NCBI GenBank assembly: GCA_016617855.1
Contig: JAECUM010004317.1
Span: 32,589-96,588 of the forward strand
Length of the DNA stretch: 64,000 nucleotides
Direction: 5' to 3'
From: Megalonaias nervosa
Lineage: Eukaryota; Mollusca; Bivalvia; Unionida; Unionidae
In this document: piece by piece, positions 34,840-46,905 of the stretch
Numbering within the stretch: the stretch's first letter is position 1
How the letters are laid out: every line of letters begins with the position of its first letter
Program-made: the position numbers and the translations under genes
Notes under the pieces: generated by a model
Database searches by the model: none
Told to the model about the DNA's origin: nothing
What the model saw: only the letters and a program-made list of their open reading frames with translations

Positions 34840-35095
34840 GGGGCCCCGAGTGGGCGAGTGGTCTAAAGCGCTCTCTGTTACGGATCACTGCCATCTCACC
34901 TCTGTCTGCGTGGGTTCGAGTCTAAGATTCGGCATATGTGGATATGTGAGAAAGCTTGCCAGTAGCTTCTCATGGGTCGGTGGTTCTTTCCGCGGATTTC
35001 CCGGTTTCTTCCTCCACCATTAACACTGGCCGCCATGTATAGCCTATAGTGTGCTGAAAAATGGCGTTAAGCCCCACAACAACAACAACAACAAC
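34840..35095 (+). mobile_element. SINE family B, best preserved full-length copy
   Basis: The head (gggccccgagtgggcgagtg, gtctaaagcgctc) looks like a class II tRNA (Leu/Ser type), with A box tgggcgagtgg and B box gggttcgagtc, the internal Pol III promoter. The body contains tatgtgagaaagcttgccag and ccgccatgtatagcc, and the tail is (CAA)n. A perfect 13-bp target duplication, aaactgtctttgt, flanks it (34827-34839 and 35096-35108). This shows LINE-mediated retroposition. The overlapping open frame is a shadow. Confidence 0.95.
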
Positions 35096-35349
35096 AAACT
35101 GTCTTTGTACCTTGCATACGATCCAAGCAGAAATCTGAGGAATCAACACAAACAAACCCAAAAACACTGGTGTAGTGGGTTGTTGCGAATTTTTGGTTAT
35201 TTCACATTATACGTGTAATTAATCATGTTGGTACAACATGTTAGTAAAATAACCATTTATTGATAGTGCTGAAGGCTTCAGTCTGCCTTGTTTGCTTACC
35301 TATTTCAGAAAGAAAAGATCTACAACAGTATAGGACATTAATATGTTGA

Positions 35350-37200
35350 CTGGTTTGGCTTCTATGAGTGCATGACTGGCTGATCAAGCCAAATTCTGCT
35401 CTGAGCTGTGGCACACTTGACAGGAGATGCTGGTTGGATTTCCTTGATTAGAGAATGTGCTGCAGTTCTCAGATTTCTACTGCTTGTGCTTCTGCACTGC
35501 CTCTGCAACTCTCTTCCATTCAGTGTATGTAGCTCCAGTATGGATGAGACTGCAAACTTGTGTGAGATCTTTCCAAGTCTCAGGGTCAATGCTGAAGTGT
35601 TTCAGGGGTGACTTGAGTGACCACAATGAGATCACATTCCCACCTTCAGCTCAGTGCAGACCTTCTTTGGAAGTTGGTTTTCTGACATCCTGGTGACATG
35701 GCCTGCCCATCTCAACTGTGATTTCATCAGTAGTGTGTGGATGTATGGAATGCCTGCCCATGTGAGAACATCAGTGTCTGGGACCCTGTCATGCCATCTT
35801 ATCCTCATCAGGTTCTTCTCTGGAAGCAAACGTGAAAATGATTCAGCTTCTTGACATGGCATCTGTATACCATCCATGTATCACATGCATAACAACAGTG
35901 ATGGTAACACAATAGCTTTGTAAAACTTAAGTTTTGTTTATAGACTGATCCCTCTGTGCTCACACACATTTACACATAGTCTGTGAGTGGCCACTCTTGC
36001 TTTGGTAATTCTGGCATTGGTTTCATCATTGATGTGGACTGCATGTGACAGTGTGCTGCCAAGATAGGCAAACCTGTCCACTGCCACAAGACCTGACCAT
36101 TTGATGGTAGGGCTTTCCTGGTGCAGGTTGGTGCATCACCACTATCTTCTTGAAACTGATTGTGAAACCAAACTTGTCACAAGATGAAGTGAAATGGTCC
36201 TGTAACTGCACTGCATATCAAACTCTGATTTGGCATTCAAGGAACAGTCGTCAGAAAATTGGAGATCACTAACTGTTAGTTCATGTATTTTCATCTTTCC
36301 CTGTAGTGTCCTTAAACTGAGAGCTCCCATCAGTCCAATATCTAGAGTTGATCTGAGTATCATAGTCACTCAAGGCATTAGTAAGCATGGCAGAGAACAT
36401 CATACTGAAGAGGGATGGGGACAACACTCAGCGCTGCTCAACTTGATTGGGGAATGAGAATGGTTCAGATGACCTGCCATCATCCATGACATGAGCATGC
36501 ATGCCACTATAGAATTACCAAACCATCATGATGAATTTCTCTGGGCTACCAAATGTCGCTATGATCTTCCAAAGGCCTGCTTGGTCAACAATGTCAAAGG
36601 CCTCTGTCGGTCAGTGGATGTCAGGTACAGGTTGGGATTCTATCTGTAGGATTTTTTTCTGGAGTTGCAAATATCATGTCTGTGGTCCCTTGTCCTTTTC
36701 TGAAGCCATACTGACTCTGGCAGGAGCCCTTGACCAATGTGGTACAGAAGATGATTCAGAAAAATGTAGCTGGTATTTTGGCAGCTATTGACAGCAAGGA
36801 GATGCCCCAATGGTTGTCACTTCGCTGTCTTTTGCATTTCCACTTGAACAAGTTGATGATGAATGCATCCTTGCACTGATGGTATATAGCTGCCAGAGTC
36901 TATGTTGATTGGAAGTGTTCAGTAAGTTTCTGTGCCATGTATGAGCCTCCAGATTTGTAACCTGCTGGTATACCATCTGCTCCAGGAGCTTTGCCATTTA
37001 CAGCAGGTAAATTGCTTTCATGACTTCCTAATCAGCTTTTGACCTGCCAAACTGCAACAAAACACCTTGGATGCACCCACCCATGCTCCAAGCATATTAC
37101 TGACTATGTCATCATCAGGAGAAGAGACAGGCAGGGCGTTTAAGTGAGAAAGGCCATGAGAAGTGCAGAATGCTGGACTGACCACAGTCTTAACCTCCAA
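35350..37200 (-). pseudogene. Dead LINE reverse transcriptase, minus strand
   Basis: Reading from 37200 down, the pieces in order are: NGKAPGADGIPAGYKSGG (RT start); NHWGISLLSIAAK; LLPESQYGFRKGQGTTDMIF; fragments of the palm; SDLQFSDDCSLNAKSE (the position of the YADD box, here FSDD); MHQPAPGKPY (36080-36150); and the C-terminal domain IRWHDRVPDTDVL then QLRWAGHVTRM (35632-35800). Frameshifts lie between nearly all segments. The combination MHQPAPGKPY plus QLRWAGHVTRM marks a LINE family common in animal genomes whose clade I cannot fix by eye. The apurinic endonuclease domain was not seen. Inactive. Confidence 0.9.
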
Positions 37201-37361
37201 GCTCTATATCTGGATTTCGCCTAGCAGATGACCACAAGGCAAAAAAGTACCTGAAATGCTTAAAACTCCAAACTGAAACAGGAGAATGTGAAACAGGCAT
37301 TTGTCTTACAAGACTTAAGCTTCAAGAATATTGAGGAAAAACTGAGCATCCTTCAGAGACT

Positions 37362-37527
37362 CTGTGTACTCAACTGCATCCAAATCCCTTGGTCCCACCA
37401 CATGTACACATGAAGATTGATTTGATGAGAATGATGCTGCCAAACTGTGTACTCAACTGCATCAAAATCCCTTGGTCCCACCATATGTACACATGAAGAT
37501 TGATTTGATGAGAATGATGCTGCCAAA
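37362..37527. repeat. 83-bp tandem duplication
   Basis: Two nearly identical units start ctgtgtactcaactgcatc at 37362 and 37445, differing at about two positions, so the duplication is recent. It opens a minus-strand frame (37370-37675) that is not considered a gene. Confidence 0.9.
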
Positions 37528-37699
37528 CTGAGAATTTTGAATGAAAAATGTCAGGTACAAAAGGTCTAATTAGAAGAATGCAGTCTTCAGCAACACCAAG
37601 AGAACTGTCCAATGCAAATTTGGAGAGATTAATAGAATCTATGTTGAGGTTTGCACCACGATAAGGAAATCCCATTCAAGGATTTATATTAATTGGTCT

Positions 37700-38218
37700 T
37701 GCCATGAGACTTTGTCAAATGGAGTGACAAATATTATGTAGCACCATAACTGATTATTTTTCTCGCCCAATTTTTCCCTTCAAATTAAAATAACCCTGCA
37801 CTTTTGCAATATACCTAGCAGATTCAACTTGTACAACATTGTGTGGTAATGCTATTGCCTCTCATTTTTTTTAAGGCTCATGTGGTCTTAGTGATTTATG
37901 AAAATCTAAATAATTACCTCAGTAGAATCTAGCTGTATCGTCCGCTCTTAGAAAAAGAAAAAAAAACAACAAACAAACAAGAAAAGAACCCACCATAACT
38001 GCGAGATGTTGTAAGAATTGTACAATGAGCATCTTGAGCCACATGCCAGTGTTTGTAAACACTGTGCATTCATATGAATAAGTTTACAGAGGTTTTGGAA
38101 ATTTTTTACAAATTGTCAAGGAATGGCCAAATTTGTAATTTATGAGCAATATTGATGCACAAGTGATTAAATATGCAAGGAATATTCAAAATCTGGTGAT
38201 GTCATCAAAATGAACCCA
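37700..38218. other. Non-coding, no feature seen
   Basis: AT-rich single-copy DNA up to the TTAA-flanked element. Confidence 0.4.
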
Positions 38219-38222
38219 TTAA

Positions 38223-38831
38223 CTCATTAACCCCTGGAGGTTTCTGTTGTTTTTGCCTGAAATGCCAGTAGGAAACACATTTTGGGGGCTATTTCTGAAA
38301 ACATCCTAATACATTGACTTCCAAGAGATTTCTGGTTAACCTAATGCCTAGTTGTGTTAGACACATTGTTTTCATTGGTTATTTTGCTCATGCATGAGCA
38401 GAAGGGTAAAAGTTGGAGTTCTTTTTTTTTTTTGGGCTTAACAGACCCATCATTTTTGTATCAAGACCACCCTTTATTCCAAATTCCCATCTTATCCTAC
38501 TTTTTGCAAAGGTTCACTTGTCTGTGTGCAGTTCAGACCAGTCTGCCTTAGATCTGAGGCCAAAAAGTCTCAAATCTGGACAAAAAATCAGATTCCAACC
38601 ACAGGCTAATTTTTGGTGGAAAAAATCTGGTCTAAAAAATTACATTTCTCCCTCTGTATTTTGTAGTGCAACTAGAACATCTAGATTATTTGGTATCATT
38701 GTAGAGGTACATCTGTCTACCTTTCTATAATACCACCCACTTTAGTGTATCATACATGACCTTGATGCTACAGAGCTCTGAAGTAGGCTACTACCTTCTG
38801 ACATGTATACGAGGTGCCAGGTGTTAATGAG
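38223..38831. mobile_element. TTAA-flanked element (piggyBac-like, non-autonomous)
   Basis: A 609-bp segment between two TTAA sites (38219-38222 and 38832-38835). Terminal inverted repeats read ctcattaacccctgg at the left and ccaggtgttaatgag at the right, 15 bp with one mismatch. TTAA target duplication is the hallmark of piggyBac transposases. The interior has no recognised domain; the 105-codon frame at 38413-38730 is poly-Phe/Lys-rich and not transposase-like. The classification is inference from target and termini. Confidence 0.6.
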
Positions 38832-38835
38832 TTAA

Positions 38836-39949
38836 TGAGGGCAATGGGGTGACCTGTCTAAGTACACAAGTTCTATGCAAAAGAAAGAAGAGACATAAAT
38901 ACACTTTATATTATTACTGTATTATCAAATTTAATTTAATAGATGTCATATGAAAATAACAATATGTAATTCATGTTATTTATAAGAGCTTTTTGGAAAA
39001 GTTCTAAGGTAGCCAATGATATTATACTGGGTACAGAACTCTAACAATGTGTATAATGGCTGTAGTACTATTGTTGGACTATTTTATGGAGAATTGGTGA
39101 TCTGTGTTGCTATCATATATAACTCACCTTTTCTTCTGAAGAGGTGAAAATGTATTTGACATACTGGTGTTGTAATTGATATTGGTTGTAAAATTACTAC
39201 CACATATTAAAGACCCCTCAAACACAATACCTCACTGAAAACAATGTGATGAGGTTTCTACTACTGAAAATATGTCACATGTTGCTTTTGCTAGTGCAAT
39301 GATTATATAATAGCTTGTGGACTGATGAACTAAACACTCTGATTGGAAAGTGCAAGAGTTTTCATTTGCAATTGCATTTTTTTTGTTAGATTCAACTGCG
39401 CAAGATCGGGTGTGCTTGGCAAAGTTTGAAGAAAGTAGGTTTGACATAACACATTTCTGATTGTTACTGGCTTTGTGGCAGATACCAAAAGATTTTACAT
39501 TTTTGTGACCAGTGATCCTGTGTCTGGAACAGTGCTTTCTGTCAGTGTCTCACAAATATTTTCTCACTATGAGATCTTGTAATATATCTTGAAGTAAACC
39601 TGGGAAAATATGTTTTTGCAGCCACTTTTTAAATTAAGGTACCCAGTTTTCTTGCGCTAACTGGTACCTGTAAAAATCCACTGCTTATCTGGCCCACTGG
39701 TGCATCCACATGGGTTACTCTGGGAAGGTGGAATGGATGATAAGGTCGCAAAAATCACTAGGACATTGGTTCTTTTAACACTTATTGATATAGAACAATT
39801 AAGTGGAAATAAGGAGTTATGGTAACATACATTCTTGAATTTTATTGCTTGTGTTTCTTATGTCCTCCCCTTTCCTCGTCTTCATCCATCTCTTGTTAAA
39901 CTCAAAATATTCTAAATTTAGTTCACAATCTTGCTTTAAAGAGGTATCT
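38836..39949. other. Non-coding, no feature proven
   Basis: A minus-strand GTGAGT donor-like site at about 39122-39127 has only a 35-bp open segment upstream and is not called. Confidence 0.4.
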
Positions 39950-40740
39950 CCCCGATTTAAGTATGGCTCTTTATAATGCCAACAATAACACTACCCTTTT
40001 CCTCACTGGATTTTGACAGTCTGATTAACACATTTGAAGCAGTCTAACATTCTGACTGACTGGTTCACTGCAAGCAAAATGCAAGCCAACCCTGAAAAGT
40101 TTTAAGCACTAGCTGTAGGTAAAAAGACATTCAGTATGAAGCCTGTACTAAACATAAGCAGTGCAGTCAAAAACTGTGAAGGAATTGACACTACCAACTG
40201 CAATTCAAATTTAAAAATCTGTGTATGAAAACTTTAAGGCAGCTATCTGTTTTGAAATGTATTGGTCAGAAGATAACTATACTCAACAAACTGACAATCT
40301 TACAAACATTTATCCTTTCTAATATCAACTTCTATCCTTTCCAATATCAACTTCTGTCCCTTATCCTGGCATTTCTGCAGTGACATGAACACCACTACAC
40401 TTGAAAAATATACAACAGAATGCTCTGAGCTGCTATCATATACTTACATATGGCAAAAATGCCAAACTTAAAGGTGTGTTGACATCAGCTTGTGACCCTA
40501 GAGACTTTCAAAATTCTGAAAAAGCCTGCTCCCAAATGTTTGGATGATTTAATGTTTTATACACAATAAATAAAATGTAAGAAATGCTAATAATTTAGAC
40601 ATCCTAAGAATTAAAACCTCAACATTTTTTGGCAAAAAATCTTTTAGATATGCAGCTGCCATTTTATGGAATCAGCTACCAAATATCTTTGGAAAACAAT
40701 CAAATTTTAACTTCATTTAGATTATTAATTTTATTCTGGG
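39950..40740 (+). pseudogene. Dead LINE: C-terminal part of reverse transcriptase
   Basis: The plus-strand remnant begins at the degenerate catalytic box (LYNANNNT in place of LYADDNT-type). It continues with QANPEKF, AVGKKTFSMKPVLNI, a TLEKYTTECSELLSYTY segment, and a well-preserved C-terminal block KKSFRYAAAILWNQLPN (about 40630-40685). This order and spacing match CR1/jockey-type ORF2 C-termini. Upstream RT motifs and endonuclease are absent, so this is a 5'-truncated and mutated insertion. Confidence 0.85.
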
Positions 40741-41234
40741 ATGGTAAAGACTATAAATGTAATATCCACAAAAAAATACCTGACCCTCCACCATGATGAC
40801 AACAGCTTATGTTTGTGTCATTTTCTGTTTATTTGTCCTGGTCTAATGTACTATTAAGTGCCTATTGCTAGCTTCTTTCTTTTTATGTATGGCATTATCT
40901 TCATCGCAGCATGCTTCTAGTCCTAATTCACTGCTTCTGCATTTAAATTAAATTTCAATTTTTACCGATAATTGGGGGGGAGGGGGTATTTATAAAAAAT
41001 TGTAGTTTTAAATTATTCCGACACTAAATTCACTTTAATCGCTGCTTTGTAAAATGCTTTGCTTGCTCCTGCTTTATGTGCTGTGTATTTTGTAAAATTG
41101 TATCTGTGTATTATGCTGCATTTGTATGTCTTGCCATTCATGCTTATTGTAATGCCCATTTGTTTTATATAATGTCGGTAAAAAGCTCATTAAAGCTTAT
41201 GTTGAAATGTTGTTTTAAATCATGCCAATTTTAA

Positions 41235-41640
41235 ATCTTACATTATCTTGTCCTAACTCAGCCATATTTGTTTCTTGTGAGCCTACCTTGTTTTAACTGT
41301 GTCATATTTTCTTCTTGTAAACCTATCTTGTCTTAACTTTTGTCATATTTTCTTCTTGTAAGCCTACCTAATGTCTTACCATATATTCAAGTCACAAGAT
41401 GAGTCCAACTGCAAACTGCACAGACCCAGCTCTGCCATCACATGTACTGGCAGATCTGGGTCTGTGTAGTTTGTTAGGAGTAATCAGTAGAATTAACAAC
41501 ATAGACCCTGATCTGCTGATGCATTACATTATGGCAGATCAGGATGTTTGTTGTTTGCAGTTTGATTAGACTAATAAGCGAGTATATGGCAACTCGGCCA
41601 TATTTTCTTCTTGTAAGCCTACCTTGTACTGAATGCAATT
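41235..41640. repeat. Tandem repeat of about 53 bp, interrupted by a MITE
   Basis: Units of the form catattttcttcttgtaagc plus ctaccttgtcttaactgtgt occur four times. The third and fourth are separated by the MITE at 41379-41589. Array sequence resumes directly after the MITE, which fixes the insertion point. Confidence 0.85.
41379..41589 (+). mobile_element. Two-hairpin MITE, copy 6, inside a tandem array
   Basis: Left flank TA (41377-41378); right flank CA (41590-41591), a mutated TA. Both palindromes are present (ctgccatcacatgtactggcag; gcagatcaggatgtttgttg). Comparison with the empty site in neighbouring array units supports TA duplication on insertion. Confidence 0.9.
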
Positions 41641-41649
41641 TACTATACA

Positions 41650-42689
41650 ATACTTAAAACAAGATATATTCAACCATACTAACCTTTCACCTTCAAACCC
41701 TTTCAAGTTTGCTAGTCTTTGTGCCTAGTACACTTAAAACATCTATGTTCAAAATTTCAAACAAAATTTCAATGCTTGGAAAAATACACTAAGCCTGTGG
41801 CCTTGAAATTCCAAAAGTGAATCAATAACTTGCCACTTCTGCTAAATATTGATAAGCATCTATCCTGAGAACATTCCAAGACTAACGTACCACAACCACA
41901 AGTGAGCTGTTTGGTCTGGACCAGATACAATTCTACCTGAACTTTATCCAGTGATGCACATTTGTTAAGCTATGTTACAAATGACAAGCTTGTACACAGT
42001 CTGAATCAGAATGATCATGAACCAGTCTAAAGGTTGTTTTATTCACTTCTGGCAAGCACCTTTATGCAGAATCAGAATATGTGCACCTAGATTATTTTCT
42101 TCTCTAATTTCTGGTAGATACATATGACCTTTTTCCAGTGTTATTTACAATCTGACTAAAAAGAAAGAAAACATTTTACAAAATCAATAAACACAAGTCA
42201 GCTGCAGTGTTTCAAAAATAAGGAAAAATAACAGGCACACAGGTTCCTATACTGTGTTAAAACAATTGGTTGTGGTAAGAAAATGAAGATTTTACACTAA
42301 ATCTCTCCAACTCATCTATAATTTACACACTGACATTCATTAAAATTAAGTTAAGGAACTCACTATTGCCTCATGTTAATACTACTGAAGCAAGGAGTTA
42401 TTAATCTGAGAACCTACCTATCCCATGCAAGCTTTATTGTCAGGAATGCAGAAAAGGCTTTTACATAGGAGTTTTGTTTTAATATTATCTGGAAATGGGA
42501 CTGCATCCAAGAATTTGCCACCTAGTAGTGATGTTCAAGGTATAATTCAGAAGCCTAGGAATCACTGCCATGTACAACATATGGAAGGTTCAGCATGATT
42601 TTCTTTTTGGGACAGCATTACTTTAAACAGACTTGTCTCTTTTCAGCTGTTCCTAACTTTGCCCTATCCAAAGTTTTCTACAAATAAAA
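41650..42689. other. Non-coding, no feature seen
   Basis: Single-copy AT-rich sequence; nothing recognised. Confidence 0.4.
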
Positions 42690-43370
42690 TATTCACAATG
42701 ATTTGTCTTAGCTATGAAATGGCTCATTCCAAATATGAAGAAAATTCACAAAGGGTTTTGGGTAATATTTGCAAATGAAAAACTTCAATAAAAACCCAAA
42801 TGCATATGAGAGGCTTTTATCCCCAAAGTTCTTTTGGCAAATGTGCATGTAAATTATTAAACTGTTCTTGCTTAATAACGATTCTTTCCAAGACTGAAGA
42901 AAGTCCATTATGGGGTTTAGAAAATATGAACAAATGAAAAAACTGAACCACAACCTTAATATAAATTATCTCTGACTGTGACCTTGAATGCAAGGTCATA
43001 CAAGCAAGTGAGCATGTTGTAGAATGAATTGTCTTAGCTTCATAATGATTAATGCCAAGCATGACAAGAGGTTTTTAATGGGTTTAGGATTATAAGCACA
43101 AAAAAATAAAAAAATTTATAACTGACTTTGAATCCAAGGTAAAAAGAAGCAGGTCAGCATTTCATGATTGAACACTCCAAGACTTTGCTCTAAAATGCTA
43201 AACTGATTCCCTTCCATGCAAGAGAATCTATCAATGGTCTTGGCTTCATAACAATTCATGCCAAGTATTATAATACACTATCAATGGTCTCAGATTAATA
43301 TGATTTATACAACGCATTGTGAGAACCTATCATTGGTTGAGGAAATATATACAACTGAAATACTTTAACC
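42690..43370. repeat. Highly diverged tandem repeat of about 150-180 bp
   Basis: Four or so loosely similar segments share elements such as cttagcttcataatgattaat, gccaagcattacaa-type and caatggtttaggaaatatga-type blocks, plus a gaccttgaatgcaaggtca palindromic core (about 42980). Divergence is too high for firm unit boundaries. Confidence 0.45.
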
Positions 43371-44734
43371 CAAAGCAAACTGTTGACATTAACATGTCAA
43401 CATTATCATTGTCACTGAGTCAGTTCACAATGTCTTGCTTCCCACTAACATATGTTAAACAATAAATGGTACATGGAGTCGTCTGCTCTGAATCAAGATG
43501 CATAAGTGGTCTCTATCTCTCTGTAACTTATTCTTAACACAGTATAAATCAAAAAGTCAATTGTGCAGAAGGCATATGTGGTTGCTTAAATTAAGTGCTT
43601 TTGCATGACCAATTTATCTTGTGCATGGTAACTGATGGGTGAAAGAAAGTGGATTAATGGATGCCATAGGAATGGATTCTTTTTTGTTGGACTCATTTGA
43701 TTAACTAATGGAACTGGAAAGGTAAACTGTGTGCTATTCTCCAGTGACCTTACACACCCCAGATTAGAAATCTGGACCAAAACATGGGAAAGGAATGATT
43801 AAAACAAAATCAATCTGTGTGCGGGATATGACATATGACGTCACAATGTTTACATACAAAAAAGTCTATCTAACTGACAGGTGGCTATTTAGTCACCAAT
43901 TGTTGCAACAATATGCACTCAAGATATATGGATTATCTAGCTTTCCATTGCTACTAGTGCTCAAGCTAAAAGGCTTGGACATTAAATATTAAATCAAATG
44001 GACATCGGATCTGGCCAGACTGAAATCAACATACCAGACAACAACCATATCTATTGTAATGACAGGCCTAGCTATTGCTCTGCTGTTATATTTGGATGCA
44101 ACTTAAAAGAAACAGGAAATATTTAATAATAGCCTGACCTCATTTAATTTGGTTTGGGGAGAGTACTGGTATTCTTTTTATGTTTGAAATTCCATCCCCC
44201 AAATAGTTTAAATATAAGCTGGCCTTGATTTGCTGAGAAAAAAAGAATTTTATACATAATACAAATTTGAAAATAATAAACTGATGTAACTGCTTTTTTT
44301 GTGTTGTTTTGTTTTACAAAATCCTGGTTTAAAAGAAAATTTAAGCCTTCGTCAACACCACCTCCTCCCCTCAAAACCAAATGGTTGGTCCCTAAGCTTC
44401 CTAGGATTTTGGATTATCATTGTCTGCTGCATGGACCAATATGTATGCTGGAAAAGAATCTAATCTGTATTTCTATAGCTATGCTGAAATCAATTTGTAT
44501 TCTACTCCTAGCTATGCTGTTCCTGTTTGCCAGTATGAAACTGTAGGAATGCCCATCAAACAGACCATGAGTTACATAATACTGACTGCAGCTAGTATAA
44601 TGGACACAGATTTTCTTCTGATTTTCTTAGCTAGTCCTGATCATTTTACCAAGTGCTTGACTCCCTGCCATGGAAAGATTTTTTTCACATCCTGCCCATG
44701 CATACAGGAATCTGCTTATGAATGCTTAAATTAG
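43371..44734. other. Non-coding, no feature seen
   Basis: Open frames of 78-104 codons on both strands near 44144-44734 have no domain, signal sequence or splice context. Confidence 0.4.
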
Positions 44735-45205
44735 CTGATTTGAATGATGTAACATTCCAATCAATGTTCCTGTCTTAATTACAATTAGCTGACTTCACTA
44801 ATGTAACATCCCAATCAATGTCTCTGTCTTAATTACAATTAGCCAACTTCACTAATGTAACATCCCAATCAATGTCCCTGTCTTAATTACAATTAGCTGA
44901 CTTCACTAATGTAACATCCCAATCAATGTCCCTGTCTTAATTACAATCAGCTGACTTCACTAATGTAACATCCCATTCAATATTGCTGCTGTGTGAATTA
45001 CAAGCAGCTGACCTGAATGATATAACATCCCAGTCAATGTCATCATGTTAATTACATGTAGCTGACTTCAATGATGTAACATCGCATTCAATATCACTGT
45101 ATTAATTACAAGCAGCTGACTTGAACAATGTAACATCCCAATCAATGTCATGGTGTTAATTACAAGTAGGTGAATTAAAAATGAAGTTAAACACCCCACT
45201 CAATG

Positions 45206-45425
45206 GCTGAGTGGTCTAAAGTGCTCACCTTTACCGATCACTTCTGGCTCACCTCTGTCCACATGGGTTCAAGTCTAAAGCTCAGCCAATGTGGGTATGT
45301 GAGAAAGCTGCTAGTAGCTTCCTGTGGGTCAGTGATTCTTACACTTTCCTTCCTCCACCAGTAATACTGGCCACCATGCATAGCCTATCTTGCACTGAGA
45401 AATGGCGTTAAACCCAAAAACAACA
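45206..45425 (+). mobile_element. SINE family B copy inside a minisatellite
   Basis: The copy is slightly 5'-shortened (starts gctgagtggtctaaagtgct), with B box gggttcaagtc, the gtatgtgagaaagctgctag block and an AAC-rich tail. Flanking tcaatg (45200-45205 and 45426-45431) is a short target duplication taken from the array unit. Confidence 0.9.
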
Positions 45426-45694
45426 TCAATGTCACTGTGTTAATTACAAGTAGCTGACTTGAATAATGTAACATCCCAATCAATATAATCACTGTGTTAA
45501 TTACAAATAACTAACTTGAATGATGTAACTTCCCAATCAATGTTACTGTGTTAATTACAAGCAGCTGACTCAAATGATGTAACATCACAGTCAATATCAT
45601 TGTGTTAATTACATTAGTCACTAATTTGAATGATGTAACATGCCGGTCAAAGCCACTGTGTTAATTACATATAGCTGACTTGAATGATGTAACA

Positions 45695-45883
45695 CAGGGG
45701 TCAGCTATGTATTTTACATAGCGTGCCACTTTTTTCCAGATTAATTACAAAATGAATGAGCACGTGCCACCAGCAAGAGAGCAACACTGTTAAAATCAAA
45801 ATATTTGGCTGCCCTTCATGTGCCACACAAAACCTCTTGACATGCCACCTTGTGGCACGCCTGCTGTAGACTGCCAACCCCTG
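45695..45883. mobile_element. hAT-type MITE with perfect 8-bp target duplication
   Basis: 189 bp. Ends are caggggtcagctatg and actgccaacccctg; the terminal inverted repeat caggggt/acccctg is the classical hAT form. Subterminal gtgccac/gtggcac motifs occur in both orientations. The duplication atgtaaca lies at 45687-45694 and 45884-45891 and is part of the host array unit. It is non-coding; an overlapping minus-strand frame is a shadow. Confidence 0.95.
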
Positions 45884-45989
45884 ATGTAACATCCCTGTCA
45901 ATGTCATTGTGTTAATTATATTTCTTTATATGAAAAGTATTCACAGCTGTTTATTTAACTTGCCTTAAAAAAAATCATCTCAAAACTTA

Positions 45990-46905
45990 TTGCACCTTTC
46001 CATTATGCTCATTATCAGTCTCCAGAGTCTACTTGTGCAGTCATAATGTTCATTATCAGACTCCATGTTTACTTTTGTAGTCATAATGCTCATTATCAGT
46101 CTCCTTGGTCTACTTGTGCACAGTCATAATGTTCATTATCAGACTCCATGTTTACTTTTGTAGTCATAATGCTCATTCATCAGTCTTCATGGTCTACTTG
46201 TGTAGTCATACTGCTCAATATCAGTCTACAGTCTACTTGAGTAGTCACAATGCTTATTATCACTCTCCATGGTTTACATGTGTAGTCATAATGCTCAATA
46301 TTAGTCTCCAGTCTACTTGTATACAGTCATAATGTTCATTATCAATCTCCATGGTCTACTTGTGTAGTCATAATGCTCAATATCAGTCTCCATGGTTCAC
46401 TTGTGTAGTCATAATGCTCAATATTAGTCTCCAGTCTACTGGATTACAGCCATAATACCCATTATCAATCTCAATGGTTCATTTGTGTAGTCATAATGCT
46501 TATTATCAGTCTTCATTTGTGTACCTGTCTAGTCATAATACTTATTATCAGTCTCCATGGTCTACCTGTACAGTCATAATGCTCAATGTCAGTCTCCAGT
46601 CTACTTGTGCAGTCACAATGCTCATTATCAGTTTCCATGGTTTGCTTGTGTAGTCATAATGCTCAATATCAGTCTCCAGTCTACTTGTGTACAGTCCCCA
46701 GTGTGTCATTATCAGTCTTCAGAGTCTTCTTGTGTCCAGTCACAACACTCAATATCATTCTCCACTGTCTACTTGTGTACAGTCATAATACTCAATATCA
46801 GTCTCCAATCTACCTGTGTACAATCATAATGTTCAATATCATTCTTGACAGTCTACTTGTGTAGTCATGATGCTCATTATCAGTCTCCACCATCCAGTTA
46901 TCCAC
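45990..46905. repeat. Minisatellite of about 45-55 bp, cataatgctcattatcagtc units
   Basis: About 18 copies of tagtcataatgctcattatc, agtctccatggtctacttgt, gt with length variation (some carry gtacag). Open frames through it read Cys/His/Tyr repeats and are artefacts of repeat phase. Confidence 0.95.

Larger units (their letters stand above)
44735..45915. repeat. Minisatellite of about 55 bp with nested transposons
   Basis: About 17 copies of a unit (ttaattacaattagctgact, tcactaatgtaacatcccaa, tcaatgtccctg). The left copies are nearly identical and the right copies more diverged. The array is interrupted by a SINE (45206-45425) and a hAT-type MITE (45695-45883), both with target duplications made of array sequence. 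Confidence 0.95.

Noticed and set aside
34823..35023. 66-codon frame over the SINE at 34.8 kb
   Set aside because: It lies within the tRNA-derived SINE and recurs in a broken form in the other copies.
38413..38730. 105-codon frame inside the TTAA-flanked element
   Set aside because: It begins in a poly-T run and has no transposase motif or DDD spacing.
39085..39127. Possible small minus-strand exon (NTSMSNTFSPLQKK) before a GTGAGT site
   Set aside because: Only about 35 bp, acceptor weak, no recognisable peptide.
44144..44734. Open frames of 78-104 codons on both strands
   Set aside because: No domain, no signal peptide, no splice context, and composition identical to flanking AT-rich DNA.
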